The notes: generated from the sequence alone by a model not told the origin. Shown: positions 26,815 through 36,426, counted from the stretch's first letter. The stretch is DNA of 64,000 nt from Bog-950 sp046329535 (GCA_046329535.1 JAXLUN010000009.1:47478-111477); one strand, 5' to 3'. Numbers and translations: made by a program.

Positions 26815-28473
26815 CTATCTGGCTCCATATTCCCCGGCAACCTGCATCATCAGCTTTTTGAGCTGAGTGGCCTGCTGCAGGGCAAACACGTAGTCTGTTT
26901 CGCGGGCGGTGGCTTTGAGCAGTAATATCTTTTTGAGTTCCTGCTGCAGGGCTTTGTTGTTTTTAACCTGCTGCTGTGCGGGTATCAGGAATACGCACCA
27001 GTTGCGCAGCACATAGTTAAAGTGGTAGTGGTAACGGTATTTTTCAAGTTTCAGCAGTTTAATGAGCCAATCAAATGCTTTTGTTTCGGCCAGCCTGCGG
27101 TCACCGCCAAAATATTTTTTTACAAGGGCGGCATAGACCAGGCTTAAATCGGCTGCATCAAAATTAACCGCACCCTGCCCCAGCAACAGTTGCAGTTTGG
27201 AGTCAGCCAGCCGGTTTAACACCGAAGCAGGACTGCGGTAGCCTTTCTGCGTATGTATTTTCTGTGCTTCGGCTTCGGCCAGTTGCTTTTGCCAAGGCTG
27301 TATGGGGCGAAAACCAAGCTTGTAATAGAGCCAGAAGGCACCCGATTTGATGCCATCGCTGTTCTCCTTGCCTATTTGATAAGGGTCTACGCTGAAACGT
27401 TTGAGTTTGTAAACCTGGCGGTGCAGGTTCAGAATCTGCTCAAACATATAAAGTGATTCGCCCCCGCGGTAGGCCGGAAACATACTGAGGCCGATGCGTC
27501 CGCTATCAAACAGCAGCCAGCTGCCTGCATAGGCTACGGGCAGACCGTTTTTGAAAGCCACATAACCCATGTAGCTGTCAACCGGATGTCTGCGGTTATC
27601 GGTCATGGCAAACAAAGCCACCGATACCCCGCGTTTTAAGCGGTAATACGAAATACCTTCGGGTGCCGAGAAACTAACCGGGTCAATTTCGCGAATGTGG
27701 CGAATGAGTACCATTCGTGCGCAGTCTATAATGGCTTGGGCATCGGTCTCGCTCAGTTTCACCTTTTCGGGTTTCTCATTTTCATGAGCTGCCAGGGAAT
27801 CTTTCTTGATAATCTGCTTATGGTAATAAAGTGGTCCGCGAAGCGAAGCGGGCAGGGCCGTATGCCGGTTCAGTTTCACCATCAGGTTAATGCCGAGGGC
27901 GGTCCAGAGTTCATCTTTCACCTCGGGGCGAATGTCGGAGTAGCTGAAAATGGCAATGAACTTATCCAGTACATCGTCTTCGGGCGTACCCACCTGCTGC
28001 AGCCATTGCTGCCAGGTAGCATTGGCATCCTGCATAATTTCCGATTCCACCTGCGGCATAACAGCCGAGAGGATATAACATATCTGGCTGTCTTCGGCCA
28101 GGATTGCATCCATCACAATCTCTTCGCGGCTGTAGTTTTGCCGGAGCCACTGCACCAACTGAAAACCGAAACTGCCGCAGATGTGGCTGCCCGTTATGCC
28201 GGTGTTGAACAGTTTGTTCTGCGTAGGCAAATGTTGTTGTGCGCGGTTCTCTAAAGCGGTGAGCGCCTGTGCCGTGAGGGTGTATAGTTCTTTGCTTTCG
28301 GGATAAGCCAGCATAAACAGCAGGGCTTCGTGATACAGGATGATATCGCTGCCCCTGGCGGGTAGCTGCCTGCTCAACTGATTGAGCAGATTTATTTTTT
28401 GTTGCGTAAACGGGGCACCGAATTGATTGCGCAGGGCAAATAACTCAGCTGCAGAGGCACTGGTTGGGTTCAT
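26815..28473 (-). CDS. 552-aa protein with a GNAT-acetyltransferase-like domain
   Basis: No signal peptide. The N-terminal 250 residues are helical and Gln-rich. From about 255 to 390 the sequence resembles an acyl-transferase of the GNAT type: YMGYVAFKNGLPVAYAGSWLL, IGLSMFPAYRGGESLYMFEQ, then FSVDPYQIGKENSDGIKSGAF and WLYYKLGFRP, the last resembling the GNAT C-terminal F/Y-x-x-x-GF motif. The C-terminal 150 residues are helical. The start is 9 bp after the stop of the NdpA-like gene, so the two are probably co-transcribed. The acceptor is unknown; the fold call is from motifs only. Confidence 0.55.
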   Translation of the reverse strand: MNPTSASAAELFALRNQFGAPFTQQKINLLNQLSRQLPARGSDIILYHEALLFMLAYPESKELYTLTAQALTALENRAQQHLPTQNKLFNTGITGSHICGSFGFQLVQWLRQNYSREEIVMDAILAEDSQICYILSAVMPQVESEIMQDANATWQQWLQQVGTPEDDVLDKFIAIFSYSDIRPEVKDELWTALGINLMVKLNRHTALPASLRGPLYYHKQIIKKDSLAAHENEKPEKVKLSETDAQAIIDCARMVLIRHIREIDPVSFSAPEGISYYRLKRGVSVALFAMTDNRRHPVDSYMGYVAFKNGLPVAYAGSWLLFDSGRIGLSMFPAYRGGESLYMFEQILNLHRQVYKLKRFSVDPYQIGKENSDGIKSGAFWLYYKLGFRPIQPWQKQLAEAEAQKIHTQKGYRSPASVLNRLADSKLQLLLGQGAVNFDAADLSLVYAALVKKYFGGDRRLAETKAFDWLIKLLKLEKYRYHYHFNYVLRNWCVFLIPAQQQVKNNKALQQELKKILLLKATARETDYVFALQQATQLKKLMMQVAGEYGAR

Positions 28474-28482
28474 AGGGAAAGT

Positions 28483-29532
28483 TTAACTTTCTTCTCTAAA
28501 ATATACTTTGTAGTAGTTTAAGCCGCGCTGTTCATCGTAGCCTCTTTCAATCATCTCTTTGTTGCCATGCACATAAAGGTGAAAGTTTTTATCGAGCTTA
28601 ATCACGCTCTTAAATATACGCGACTGGCTTTTGACGGCCGTAGGTGAAATTTCGAAATCGTGGCCCAGCGATAGCGCGTTCTTTTCGGCAAACTCATCTT
28701 TATACCGGCCAAATGAATTCATCAGGTGAGGCTCCTGAATCACGGTGCGGGTGAAACTATCATAATCAAACTGCTCGTTATCTTTAAAATACGCCACCGA
28801 TTTGTTCAGCATATCTATCTGGTCAGTTTTCTCCACTTCAAACTCCTGCGGTAACTGGTCTTTGATATAATTTTTGCACAGCGATAAAAACTGTCGGGTT
28901 TGATGATAGCTGTCGGTACAGGGTTTAATACCCAGAAACTCCTGTTTCCAGTACAGGGCCTCCTCTCCTTTTCCCTGCCGGTCGTGAATACACACGCGGT
29001 AACCGTCTTCGCTTTCTGTGTTCAGGATAATACAGGCTTTATCTATCTCGTTCAGACTGATGCCTTCTTCAAACTCAAACCCGTAGATATCAGATTCATG
29101 AGCCACTTTCATAAAAGCGGTTTTGTTTTCGCTTTTAAAAAGTGCTATGGCCTGCATGCTTTCTCCGTCATGCGAAACATTGTTAAGTAAAGCAGCATAC
29201 AGTTCGCCTCCGTTTACCTTAGGGTGGGCAGATTTAGCATAAAGCAGTTTGGCGGCATCGCTGCTGAATTCGAGTAAATCTATCTGGCGGCTGAACAAGC
29301 GTTGGCAGAGATGGAAAACATCATTTTGTGTCAGCTCGGTTGGATGCGTAAACTGAAAAAACTCAGGCGTTTTAAACGAGCCGGTGAAATATTGAATCAG
29401 TAAATCGTGTTCGGCAGTATCTTTTACAGCAGTGGTTCGCTTGCTGAGGAAATAACCTTCTTCTCTTAAAAAGTTACCTACCCGGTGAATGGCCAGTTCC
29501 TTAATCTGTGCCGAAGTATAATCTGTTGTCAT
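28483..29532 (-). CDS. Nucleoid-associated protein, NdpA/YejK family
   Basis: 349 aa, close to the usual length of the 37-kDa nucleoid-associated family. Features are IKELAIHRVGNFLREEGYFLS at the start, GELYAALLNN, the FEEGISLNEIDKACIILN block and a C-terminal DFEISPTAVKSQSRIFKSVI segment. Known members bind DNA in the nucleoid; their detailed function is poorly defined. It forms a two-gene unit with the GNAT-like protein, 9 bp downstream. Confidence 0.75.
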   Translation of the reverse strand: MTTDYTSAQIKELAIHRVGNFLREEGYFLSKRTTAVKDTAEHDLLIQYFTGSFKTPEFFQFTHPTELTQNDVFHLCQRLFSRQIDLLEFSSDAAKLLYAKSAHPKVNGGELYAALLNNVSHDGESMQAIALFKSENKTAFMKVAHESDIYGFEFEEGISLNEIDKACIILNTESEDGYRVCIHDRQGKGEEALYWKQEFLGIKPCTDSYHQTRQFLSLCKNYIKDQLPQEFEVEKTDQIDMLNKSVAYFKDNEQFDYDSFTRTVIQEPHLMNSFGRYKDEFAEKNALSLGHDFEISPTAVKSQSRIFKSVIKLDKNFHLYVHGNKEMIERGYDEQRGLNYYKVYFREES

Positions 29533-29603
29533 AGCCCGGCAAATTTATTCAAGAATGTGAAGTGCAGAGCAAATAATAACCGTACAGCCCGTGAGCTGTA
29601 AAT

Positions 29604-30923
29604 TTATATCTCTCGGTTTACATCGAAACCTTCGAGATAGTCGGCTACCTTACGAACAAACGAGCCGCCCACCGCCCCGTCAATAATGCGGTGGTCGTAA
29701 CTATGCGACAGAAACATCATGTGACGGATACCGATAGTGTCGCCCTGTTCAGTTTCAATTACTACCGGTTTCTTTTTAATAGCTCCGGTAGCCAGAATAG
29801 CCACCTGCGGTTGCAGAATAACCGGAGTTCCCATCACATTACCAAAGGTTCCTACGTTTGATACAGTATAGGTTCCGCCTTCAATTTCTTCGGGTTTCAG
29901 CTTGCCTAAGCGAGCCCGGGCAGCCAGGTCGTTGACCTTTTTAGCCAGGCCGACCAGATTCAGCATGTCGGCATTTTTTATAACCGGCACAATCAGATTG
30001 CCGGTTGGCAGGGCGGCAGCCATCCCTACGTTCATATCTTTTTTCAGAATGATTTTATTGCCGTCTACCGAAGCATTCACCGTAGGAAAATCGCGGAGTG
30101 CCTTCACCACGGCTTCAATAAACATAGGGGTAAAGGTGAGGTTTTCACCATACAGATCCTGAAACTTTTTCTTCATTTTGTTGCGCCACAAAACCAGGTT
30201 AGTCACATCGGCCTCCACACAAGAAGTAACGTGAGCCGATGTCTGTTTACTCTTTACCATGTTATCGGCAATGAGTTTGCGCATGCGGTCCATTTCTATA
30301 ATCTCTACATTGCCTCCATACGATTTAGCTACCGGCACAGCTTCCACTTCTGCCTTCGGCTGAACAACCTGCACCACCGGGGTTTCCTGCACTGGGGTAA
30401 CCACCGGGGCCGCCACCGAACGGTTCTGTACATAAGCCAGTATATCTTTTTTAGTCACACGGCCTTCGGCACCGGTTCCGGGCAGCGTTTCCAGTTCGGC
30501 CATTGAGATACCTTCCTGACGCGCAATATTTAAAACAAGCGGAGAATAGAACCGATCGCCCGATACAGTTTTCGTATTGGTAACAGAGGGCTGAATTACG
30601 GTTTGCTTCACCACCGCAGGGGCAGCTTTCACTTCGCTCACCGGCTGTTGTTTACTTACGGGAGCAGTTGTCTGAGCAGAGGCATCGGTTTCCAGAATGG
30701 CTACGGGCTTACCAACCGCCACCACATCGCCTTCTTTATACAATAACTGTTGCAATACTCCCCCTACCGGTGAGGGAACTTCGCTGTCTACTTTATCGGT
30801 AGCTATTTCCAGCACGGCTTCGTCCAGCTTAATTACATCGCCTTCCTTTTTAAGCCACTTCAGGATAGTAGCCTCGGTAATACTCTCGCCCATTTTGGGC
30901 ATAATCAATTCAAATGTAGCCAT
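29604..30923 (-). CDS. 2-oxo acid dehydrogenase E2 (dihydrolipoamide acyltransferase)
   Basis: 439 aa with the E2 order: lipoyl domain (1-76, lipoyl-Lys in EIATDKVDSEV), an Ala/Pro/Val-rich linker, a peripheral E3-binding domain (about 125-165, SPLVLNIARQEGISMAELE, GTGAEGRVTKKDI) and a catalytic domain (about 205-439) ending with the active-site motif HSYDHRIIDGA. It transfers acyl groups to CoA in a pyruvate, 2-oxoglutarate or branched-chain dehydrogenase complex. No E1 gene is adjacent, so the substrate cannot be assigned; the single lipoyl domain fits the branched-chain/2-oxoglutarate type. Confidence 0.9.
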   Translation of the reverse strand: MATFELIMPKMGESITEATILKWLKKEGDVIKLDEAVLEIATDKVDSEVPSPVGGVLQQLLYKEGDVVAVGKPVAILETDASAQTTAPVSKQQPVSEVKAAPAVVKQTVIQPSVTNTKTVSGDRFYSPLVLNIARQEGISMAELETLPGTGAEGRVTKKDILAYVQNRSVAAPVVTPVQETPVVQVVQPKAEVEAVPVAKSYGGNVEIIEMDRMRKLIADNMVKSKQTSAHVTSCVEADVTNLVLWRNKMKKKFQDLYGENLTFTPMFIEAVVKALRDFPTVNASVDGNKIILKKDMNVGMAAALPTGNLIVPVIKNADMLNLVGLAKKVNDLAARARLGKLKPEEIEGGTYTVSNVGTFGNVMGTPVILQPQVAILATGAIKKKPVVIETEQGDTIGIRHMMFLSHSYDHRIIDGAVGGSFVRKVADYLEGFDVNREI

Positions 30924-31009
30924 GCTGTTGCGTTTAAAACGCGGCTAAAATAAACGGATTGACGAAAAGGAAAAAAGCATCGGCAATTACGAGGTGAATG
31001 CATAAATTA

Positions 31010-31017
31010 TATTTTCG
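31010..31017 (+). promoter_or_regulatory. Possible -7 box before mtgA
   Basis: TATTTTCG matches TAnnTTTG at all but one base and lies 8 nt before the ATG at 31025. It argues that the mtgA start is 31025, not the in-frame ATG at 30998 that would place the box inside the coding sequence. Confidence 0.35.
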
Positions 31018-31024
31018 TCTGCCA

Positions 31025-31750
31025 ATGTTCAAAAAACTACGCGGCCTGGTGCTTAAGGCCATTCTTTTTTTCTTCGTGTTCACCATCGGTCTGGTCATTG
31101 TTTATCGCTTTTTACCGGTGCCTTTTACCATTCTTATGCTGCAGCGCTGTGTGGAACAGAAAATAGACGGAGAAGAAATGCGCTTGCAGAAAGACTGGGT
31201 TCCGCTCCATCAAATTTCAAACAAACTGCAGCTGGCGGTGGTATGTTCCGAAGACCAGCAATTTTTGTGGCATCACGGTTTTGATTTTGAGGCGATAGAA
31301 AAAGCCATTCGCTATAACGAGAAGCAGCAAAAACGGAAACGAAAGAAAATGCGCGGGGCTTCTACCATCTCCCAGCAAACGGCCAAAAATGCCTTTCTGT
31401 TTCCACAACGCAACTTAATTCGCAAAGGGCTCGAAGTATACTTTACCGCACTCATTGAACTGCTTTGGAGCAAGGAGCGCATTATGGAAGTTTATCTTAA
31501 CATCATTGAAATGGGTAACGGTATTTACGGGGCCGAAGCAGCCTCGCAATACTATTTTCATAAACCGGCCGCCAAATTAAGCGCTGCCGAAGCTGCCTTA
31601 CTGGTTTCGGTGTTACCCAACCCCCGAAAGTTTAATGCCGGCAAGCCAACCCCTTACCTATTCAAACGGCAGGCTTTTGTCATGCACCAAATGATACTTT
31701 GGGGCGGCACACTGGATTATGATATGAAAGAGTTTGATGAAAAAGATTAA
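31025..31750 (+). CDS. mtgA: Monofunctional peptidoglycan glycosyltransferase
   Basis: Family GT51 enzyme polymerising lipid II into glycan strands at the inner membrane. The chosen start gives MFKKLRGLVLKAILFFFVFT, then a membrane anchor (about 8-32). Conserved motifs: catalytic Glu in CSEDQQFLWHHGFD, RGASTISQQTAKNAFL, KERIMEVYLNIIEMGNGIYGAEAASQYYF and AALLVSVLPNPRKFNAG. There is no transpeptidase domain, so MtgA and not a class A PBP. 241 aa from this start. The stop overlaps the convergent folK stop by 4 bp. Confidence 0.92.
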   Translation: MFKKLRGLVLKAILFFFVFTIGLVIVYRFLPVPFTILMLQRCVEQKIDGEEMRLQKDWVPLHQISNKLQLAVVCSEDQQFLWHHGFDFEAIEKAIRYNEKQQKRKRKKMRGASTISQQTAKNAFLFPQRNLIRKGLEVYFTALIELLWSKERIMEVYLNIIEMGNGIYGAEAASQYYFHKPAAKLSAAEAALLVSVLPNPRKFNAGKPTPYLFKRQAFVMHQMILWGGTLDYDMKEFDEKD

Positions 31751-32241
31751 TGATTCTCCGCCTCTAACATCTTCACGTCCGATGTATCGGGACACACTTT
31801 CAATAATTCTCTGACCGATTGTTTCAGCAGCGGGTGATTCAGTTCCGGTGCAATTTCTACCAAAGGCTCTAAGGTGAACCTGCGTTGATGCAGATACGGA
31901 TGAGGTACTTTTAACTGAGGCAGGTCAATAATATCGGCACCGTAAAACAGAATATCGATATCAATGATGCGCGGCCCCCAGTGAACAGTTTGCAGACGAC
32001 CCGCTTCGCGCTCAATATTCTTTAACCGGGTCAATAAACCGGCCGGTGACAAATAGGTTTGAAGCAGCAAAGCCTGATTTAAAAAAGCCGATTGTTCTTT
32101 CATTCCCCAGGCTTCGGTTTCATAAATACCCGACCGCCTGATGATGTTTCCGCACTTCACACTGATTTGATGAGCGGCCTGTATTAAATGCTGTTTGCGA
32201 TGGCCTTCGTTAGAGCCCAGTAAGAGATATACCTCTGCCAT
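31747..32241 (-). CDS. folK: 2-amino-4-hydroxy-6-hydroxymethyldihydropteridine pyrophosphokinase
   Basis: HPPK of folate synthesis, transferring pyrophosphate from ATP to the pterin. 164 aa, the usual size. Motifs: LLLGSNEGHRKQHLIQAA at the N-terminus, YETEAWG, FLNQALLLQT and WGPRIIDIDILFYG (Mg-binding Asp residues), then VPHPYLHQRRFTLEPLVEI. Start ATG at 32241, just behind a TATTTTTG box on the minus strand. Folate pathway partner of pabB at 1.7 kb, not in the same operon. Confidence 0.95.
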   Translation of the reverse strand: MAEVYLLLGSNEGHRKQHLIQAAHQISVKCGNIIRRSGIYETEAWGMKEQSAFLNQALLLQTYLSPAGLLTRLKNIEREAGRLQTVHWGPRIIDIDILFYGADIIDLPQLKVPHPYLHQRRFTLEPLVEIAPELNHPLLKQSVRELLKVCPDTSDVKMLEAENH

Positions 32242-32248
32242 TAGCTGT

Positions 32249-32256
32249 CAAAAATA
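32249..32256 (-). promoter_or_regulatory. -7 box of folK
   Basis: TATTTTTG on the minus strand matches TAnnTTTG exactly and lies 7 nt before the folK ATG, implying a very short leader. No well-spaced -33 TTG is obvious (the nearest is 9 nt away). Confidence 0.4.
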
Positions 32257-32323
32257 TTATAATTGCAACGCGATTAAAATTTACCCTTACAAACAAACGT
32301 CTATCCACCAAACTTAATTTATC

Positions 32324-34072
32324 ATGAAACAATTTTTCAAGTTCGTACTGGCTACTATTACAGGTCTGTTTCTGTTCATTCTACTCGGTATTTTTATTCT
32401 GGCCGGTATGGCCGCATCAGCCGGAAGCGAAAAGAAGGCCAAAGTGGAAGCTAATTCCGTGCTGAAGATGAACCTGAACTATGCTATTCCCGAAAAAACA
32501 AACGATAACCCTTTTGCCGGCTTAAGTCTCGGCAACCTGAAACCGAACAAAGCCATTGGCTTAACCGAAATACGCGAAGTGATTAAGCAGGCTAAAACCG
32601 ATGATAACATTAAAGGTATTTATCTGGAATTGGGTATCAACGAAAACGGACTGGCTACATTGGAATCTATCCGTCAGGCGCTGCTTGATTTCAGAAAGAG
32701 CGGCAAATTTGTTTACGCGTATGGAGAGGTATTATCGCAAAAATCATATTACCTGGCTACCGCTGCCGATAAGATTTTTCTGAACCCCAATGGGGGCATG
32801 GAGCTGAAGGGTTTTGGCCGCGAGATTATGTATTACAAAGGTCTGTTTGATAAACTGGGTATTGAAGTGCAGGACTTTCACTGCGGAGCTTTTAAGAGCG
32901 CCATTGAACCCTACGTGCGCACGAACATGAGCGAACCGAACCGCGAGCAATTGAGAAATATTTACGGAGATGTATATGCCTTCTTTTTGAGCAACATTGC
33001 CAAAGAAAGAAAACTGGATACCGCAGTGCTGAACCGCATTATCAATAATCTGGAAGTGGAAAGTCCGGCCAGAGATAAAGAACTGAAACTGGTAGATGAG
33101 ATATATTATTACGACCAGGTGGTAGACCAACTGAAGAGTAAACTGGGAACTGATAAAAAGAAAGAGGTTAAAATGATTGAACTGGCTAAATATGCCACCA
33201 CAGTAGAGAAAAAAACCGATGGCACGGGTAAAATTGCTGTGGTATATGCCGAAGGTGAAATTGTAGATGGCGAAGGTGAAGACGGCAAAATTGGCGGGCA
33301 GAAGTTTGCCGAAACCATCAGCAAGCTGCGTCAGGATGAAAAGATTAAGGCTATTGTATTGCGGGTGAACTCACCGGGTGGCAGTGCGCTGGCCAGCGAT
33401 GTGATGTGGCGCGAACTGGTATTGGCCAAAAAGGAAAAGCCCTTGGTGGTATCATTCGGTGATGTGGCTGCTTCGGGCGGTTATTACATTGCCTGTGTGG
33501 GCGATCGTATCTTTGCACAGCCGAACACCATCACCGGCTCAATTGGAGTATTCGGATTAATACCCAATGCAAAAAAGATGCTGAACGACAAACTGGGTAT
33601 TACCTTCGATGAAGTGAAAGTGACCAAACATGGTGTACTAGGCGGCATTACCAAACCTATGGATGCTGAAGAAGCGGCTTTTACACAACGCAGTGTAGAG
33701 CGTATTTATGCCGAGTTTAAAAGTCGTGTAGCCGAGGGGCGAAAGAAAGATACAGCTTATATTGAAACCATTGCGCAAGGCCGGGTATGGACCGGTACAC
33801 AGGGCATTAAAATTGGCCTGGTAGATGAAATTGGCGGTCTGGATGAAGCTATTGCTTATGCGGCAAAAGCGGCTAACCTGAAAGATTACTACACCAAAGC
33901 ATATCCCGAAGAAAAATCGTTTGGTGAAAAAATTGCCGAAAGTTTCAGCGATGCCAAAACCAATATGATAAAAGAAGAACTGGGAGAACAGTATGAGGTA
34001 TATAAAACCGTTCAGTATCTGAAAAAAAACAGAGGCGTTCAAGCCCGTATGGTTTACGACTTAGGTTTATAA
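32324..34072 (+). CDS. sppA: Signal peptide peptidase SppA (long, 67K form)
   Basis: 582 aa inner-membrane serine protease that degrades leftover signal peptides. An N-terminal membrane anchor (about 7-30) is followed by two tandem ClpP-like halves, as in the long E. coli form. Catalytic residues in the usual places: Lys191 in GAFKSAIEPYVR and Ser384 in DVAASGGYYIA. VLRVNSPGGSALASDVMW and ITGSIGVFG are also conserved. A factor-independent terminator follows 28 bp after the stop. Confidence 0.93.
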   Translation: MKQFFKFVLATITGLFLFILLGIFILAGMAASAGSEKKAKVEANSVLKMNLNYAIPEKTNDNPFAGLSLGNLKPNKAIGLTEIREVIKQAKTDDNIKGIYLELGINENGLATLESIRQALLDFRKSGKFVYAYGEVLSQKSYYLATAADKIFLNPNGGMELKGFGREIMYYKGLFDKLGIEVQDFHCGAFKSAIEPYVRTNMSEPNREQLRNIYGDVYAFFLSNIAKERKLDTAVLNRIINNLEVESPARDKELKLVDEIYYYDQVVDQLKSKLGTDKKKEVKMIELAKYATTVEKKTDGTGKIAVVYAEGEIVDGEGEDGKIGGQKFAETISKLRQDEKIKAIVLRVNSPGGSALASDVMWRELVLAKKEKPLVVSFGDVAASGGYYIACVGDRIFAQPNTITGSIGVFGLIPNAKKMLNDKLGITFDEVKVTKHGVLGGITKPMDAEEAAFTQRSVERIYAEFKSRVAEGRKKDTAYIETIAQGRVWTGTQGIKIGLVDEIGGLDEAIAYAAKAANLKDYYTKAYPEEKSFGEKIAESFSDAKTNMIKEELGEQYEVYKTVQYLKKNRGVQARMVYDLGL

Positions 34073-34100
34073 ATCCATTCGGTTCTGCATATTTATTTGG

Positions 34101-34126
34101 GAGGGCGCTCAGTCGCCCTCTTTTTT
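34101..34126 (+). terminator. Rho-independent terminator of sppA
   Basis: Perfect 7-bp stem GAGGGCG / CGCCCTC with a 6-nt loop, followed immediately by TTTTTT. Confidence 0.85.
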
Positions 34127-34161
34127 ATCTCTCTTTGTTTTATCTCCGCCAATAATCCATC

Positions 34162-34169
34162 TAATTTTG
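34162..34169 (+). promoter_or_regulatory. -7 box before the L,D-transpeptidase
   Basis: TAATTTTG matches TAnnTTTG exactly and is 18 nt before the ATG at 34188. An alternative TTG start at 34167 would lie inside this box, so it is rejected. Confidence 0.5.
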
Positions 34170-34187
34170 CGTTCAGTTGTATATACT

Positions 34188-34796
34188 ATGATGCGTCTTC
34201 TGTTTGTTGTTGTTTTACTTGCCACTGTTGCTACTGCCGCGGTTATCATTCATATTGAGCAGCCGGTAAAGGCTAACCCTGCAGCATTGCCTGTCAAAAA
34301 GACGGAGGCAAACCAGGCAAAACCTGCCGCCAAAAAAGTTCACCGGTCGGTAGCTAAACCGGTGAGCAGATTAAATGTAGACAGCATAGCCATTCATAAA
34401 GCTCAGAGAGAGTTACATATTTTCTATCAGGGTCAATTGGTTAAAACCTATAGAGTAGCGTTAGGTATCAATCCTGTCGGTGCGAAAGAAGTGGAAGGCG
34501 ATAATAAAACGCCTGAAGGTCACTACTACATCCGAAGTAAGAATCCGTTAAGCCGGTATCATAAAAGCCTGGGCATATCTTATCCGAATGAAAAGGATGT
34601 AGCTCGAGCCCGCCAACTGGGTCAACCAGCCGGAGGAGATATTATGATTCACGGATTGATGCAGCACATGAACAACAAGGGTAAAAACCATATTAAAAGC
34701 GACTGGACTTTGGGCTGTATAGCCGTGACCAACGAAGAAATTGACGAGTTGTTTGTTTCGGTTAAAACAGGCACTCCGGTTTTTATTACTCCGTAA
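34188..34796 (+). CDS. L,D-transpeptidase family (YkuD-like) protein
   Basis: About 202 aa from the ATG at 34188 (a second ATG follows directly). A hydrophobic N-terminal segment (LLFVVVLLATVATAAVIIH) targets it to the periplasm. A Lys/Ala/Pro-rich linker precedes the catalytic domain, which contains LHIFYQGQLVKTYRVALG, DNKTPEGHYYI, MIHGLMQ and the active-site TLGCIAVTNEE (catalytic Cys). Known family members form 3-3 peptidoglycan cross-links or attach lipoproteins. With mtgA and sppA it makes an envelope cluster. Confidence 0.85.
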   Translation: MMRLLFVVVLLATVATAAVIIHIEQPVKANPAALPVKKTEANQAKPAAKKVHRSVAKPVSRLNVDSIAIHKAQRELHIFYQGQLVKTYRVALGINPVGAKEVEGDNKTPEGHYYIRSKNPLSRYHKSLGISYPNEKDVARARQLGQPAGGDIMIHGLMQHMNNKGKNHIKSDWTLGCIAVTNEEIDELFVSVKTGTPVFITP

Positions 34797-34921
34797 CCAC
34801 CCGTATTGGCGTTAATTACAGGTAGCATTTTTTTGCTTGCCAATGCTTTACAAATAGAAAAATACTCCGTCTGTATTATATAAATTATTGACTACATCTG
34901 CCAATCTGTCACTCAAAAATA

Positions 34922-34929
34922 TATCTTTG
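34922..34929 (+). promoter_or_regulatory. -7 box before miaB
   Basis: TATCTTTG fits TAnnTTTG exactly, 12 nt before the ATG at 34942. It lies inside a longer possible ORF that begins with TTG at 34888, so the ATG is the better start. Confidence 0.5.
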
Positions 34930-34941
34930 CGCCAGCGCAAC

Positions 34942-36423
34942 ATGAAAAACGAATTATACCAAAACGAAGTGGCCTTTGAGTTGCCCAACAAAGTAATTGA
35001 CGAAAACCGTCAGGGCGAAACGCTCACGGTTAAGAAAGCGGCAAATGCTAAAACCAACGGCAAAAAATTCTACATAGAGAGCTATGGCTGCCAGATGAAC
35101 TTTGCCGATAGCGAAGTGGTGGCCTCTATTCTGGGAAATGCCGGATACGACAGCACCGAACAGTTTCTGGATGCCGACCTGATATTGATAAACACCTGTG
35201 CCATCCGCGATAATGCCGAGCAGCGCGTGCGCCACCGGCTCATGCATCTTTCGGCTGTAAAGAAGAAAAAGCGAGGCGCTGTAATTGCCGTGTTAGGCTG
35301 CATGGCCGAGCGATTGAAAGAGAAATTTCTGGAAGAAGAAAAGATTGTAGATATCGTAGCCGGTCCCGATGCATACCGCGCCTTGCCTTCGTTAATTGAA
35401 GAGGCTGAAACCGGACAGAAAGCCGTCAACGTGTTGTTGAGCCGCGAAGAGACCTATGCCGAGATAAGCCCCGTTCGCTTAAACAGCAACGGCATTACCG
35501 CCTTTATCAGCATTATGCGGGGTTGCGATAACATGTGTTCGTTTTGTGTGGTGCCTTTTACCCGCGGCCGCGAACGCAGTCGCGATTATGATAGCATAGT
35601 GGCCGAAGCCAGAGAATTATATGAAAAAGGTTACCGCGATGTAACCCTGTTGGGGCAGAATGTAGACTCATACCGCTTCAGTCATGACCCTAAACTGGTA
35701 GGCAAGAAACTGATAGACGCAAAATACGAAGAGCATGTGGTGAACTTTGCCGAGCTATTGGAGATGGTTGCGCAGATTGCCCCCGACCTACGCGTGCGTT
35801 TCAGCACCTCGCATCCCAAAGACATGACCGATGATGTGCTGCACATGATGGCGAAGTATAACAACATCTGCAAGTATATTCACCTGCCGGTTCAAAGTGG
35901 TAACTCACGTGTGCTGGAAATGATGAACCGCACCTATACCCGCGAGTGGTATATGCAGCGTATTGAAGCCATCCGCACCATTGTACCGGAAGCCGCTATA
36001 TCTACCGATATCATCACCGGCTTTTGCACGGAAACCGAAGAAGAACATCAGGATACACTGAGTATGATGCAGCATGTGCGCTACGAAATGGCCTATATGT
36101 TTGCCTACAGCGAACGCCCCGGTACCGTAGCTGCTAAAAATTATACGGATGATATACCCGAAGAAGTGAAGAAGCGGAGATTGCAGGAGATTGTAGACCT
36201 GCATCGGCAGCATTCATTAGAAAGAAACAAGGAAGATATCGGCAAAATATATGAAGTATTGGTAGAAGGAACTTCGGCCCGCAATGAAGATGATTTATAT
36301 GGAAGAAACTCACAAAACAAAGTGATTGTATTCCCTCGTATGAATTACAAACCGGGCGATTACGTAACCTTAAAAGTGACCGGCTGTACCAGCGGAACAT
36401 TAATCGGACAATTAGCAGAATAA
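34942..36423 (+). CDS. miaB: tRNA-2-methylthio-N6-dimethylallyladenosine synthase
   Basis: Radical-SAM methylthiotransferase that modifies A37 of tRNAs reading UNN codons. The N-terminal UPF0004 domain has three cluster Cys residues (YGCQMN, NTCAIRDNAEQRVRHRL, LGCMAERL). The radical SAM motif is CDNMCSFCVVPFTRGRERSR. A C-terminal TRAM domain (about 430-493) ends the protein. About 493 aa from this start. It ends 3 bp before the sigma-54 regulator gene and heads a co-directional cluster reaching secG. Confidence 0.95.
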   Translation: MKNELYQNEVAFELPNKVIDENRQGETLTVKKAANAKTNGKKFYIESYGCQMNFADSEVVASILGNAGYDSTEQFLDADLILINTCAIRDNAEQRVRHRLMHLSAVKKKKRGAVIAVLGCMAERLKEKFLEEEKIVDIVAGPDAYRALPSLIEEAETGQKAVNVLLSREETYAEISPVRLNSNGITAFISIMRGCDNMCSFCVVPFTRGRERSRDYDSIVAEARELYEKGYRDVTLLGQNVDSYRFSHDPKLVGKKLIDAKYEEHVVNFAELLEMVAQIAPDLRVRFSTSHPKDMTDDVLHMMAKYNNICKYIHLPVQSGNSRVLEMMNRTYTREWYMQRIEAIRTIVPEAAISTDIITGFCTETEEEHQDTLSMMQHVRYEMAYMFAYSERPGTVAAKNYTDDIPEEVKKRRLQEIVDLHRQHSLERNKEDIGKIYEVLVEGTSARNEDDLYGRNSQNKVIVFPRMNYKPGDYVTLKVTGCTSGTLIGQLAE

Positions 36424-36426
36424 CCC

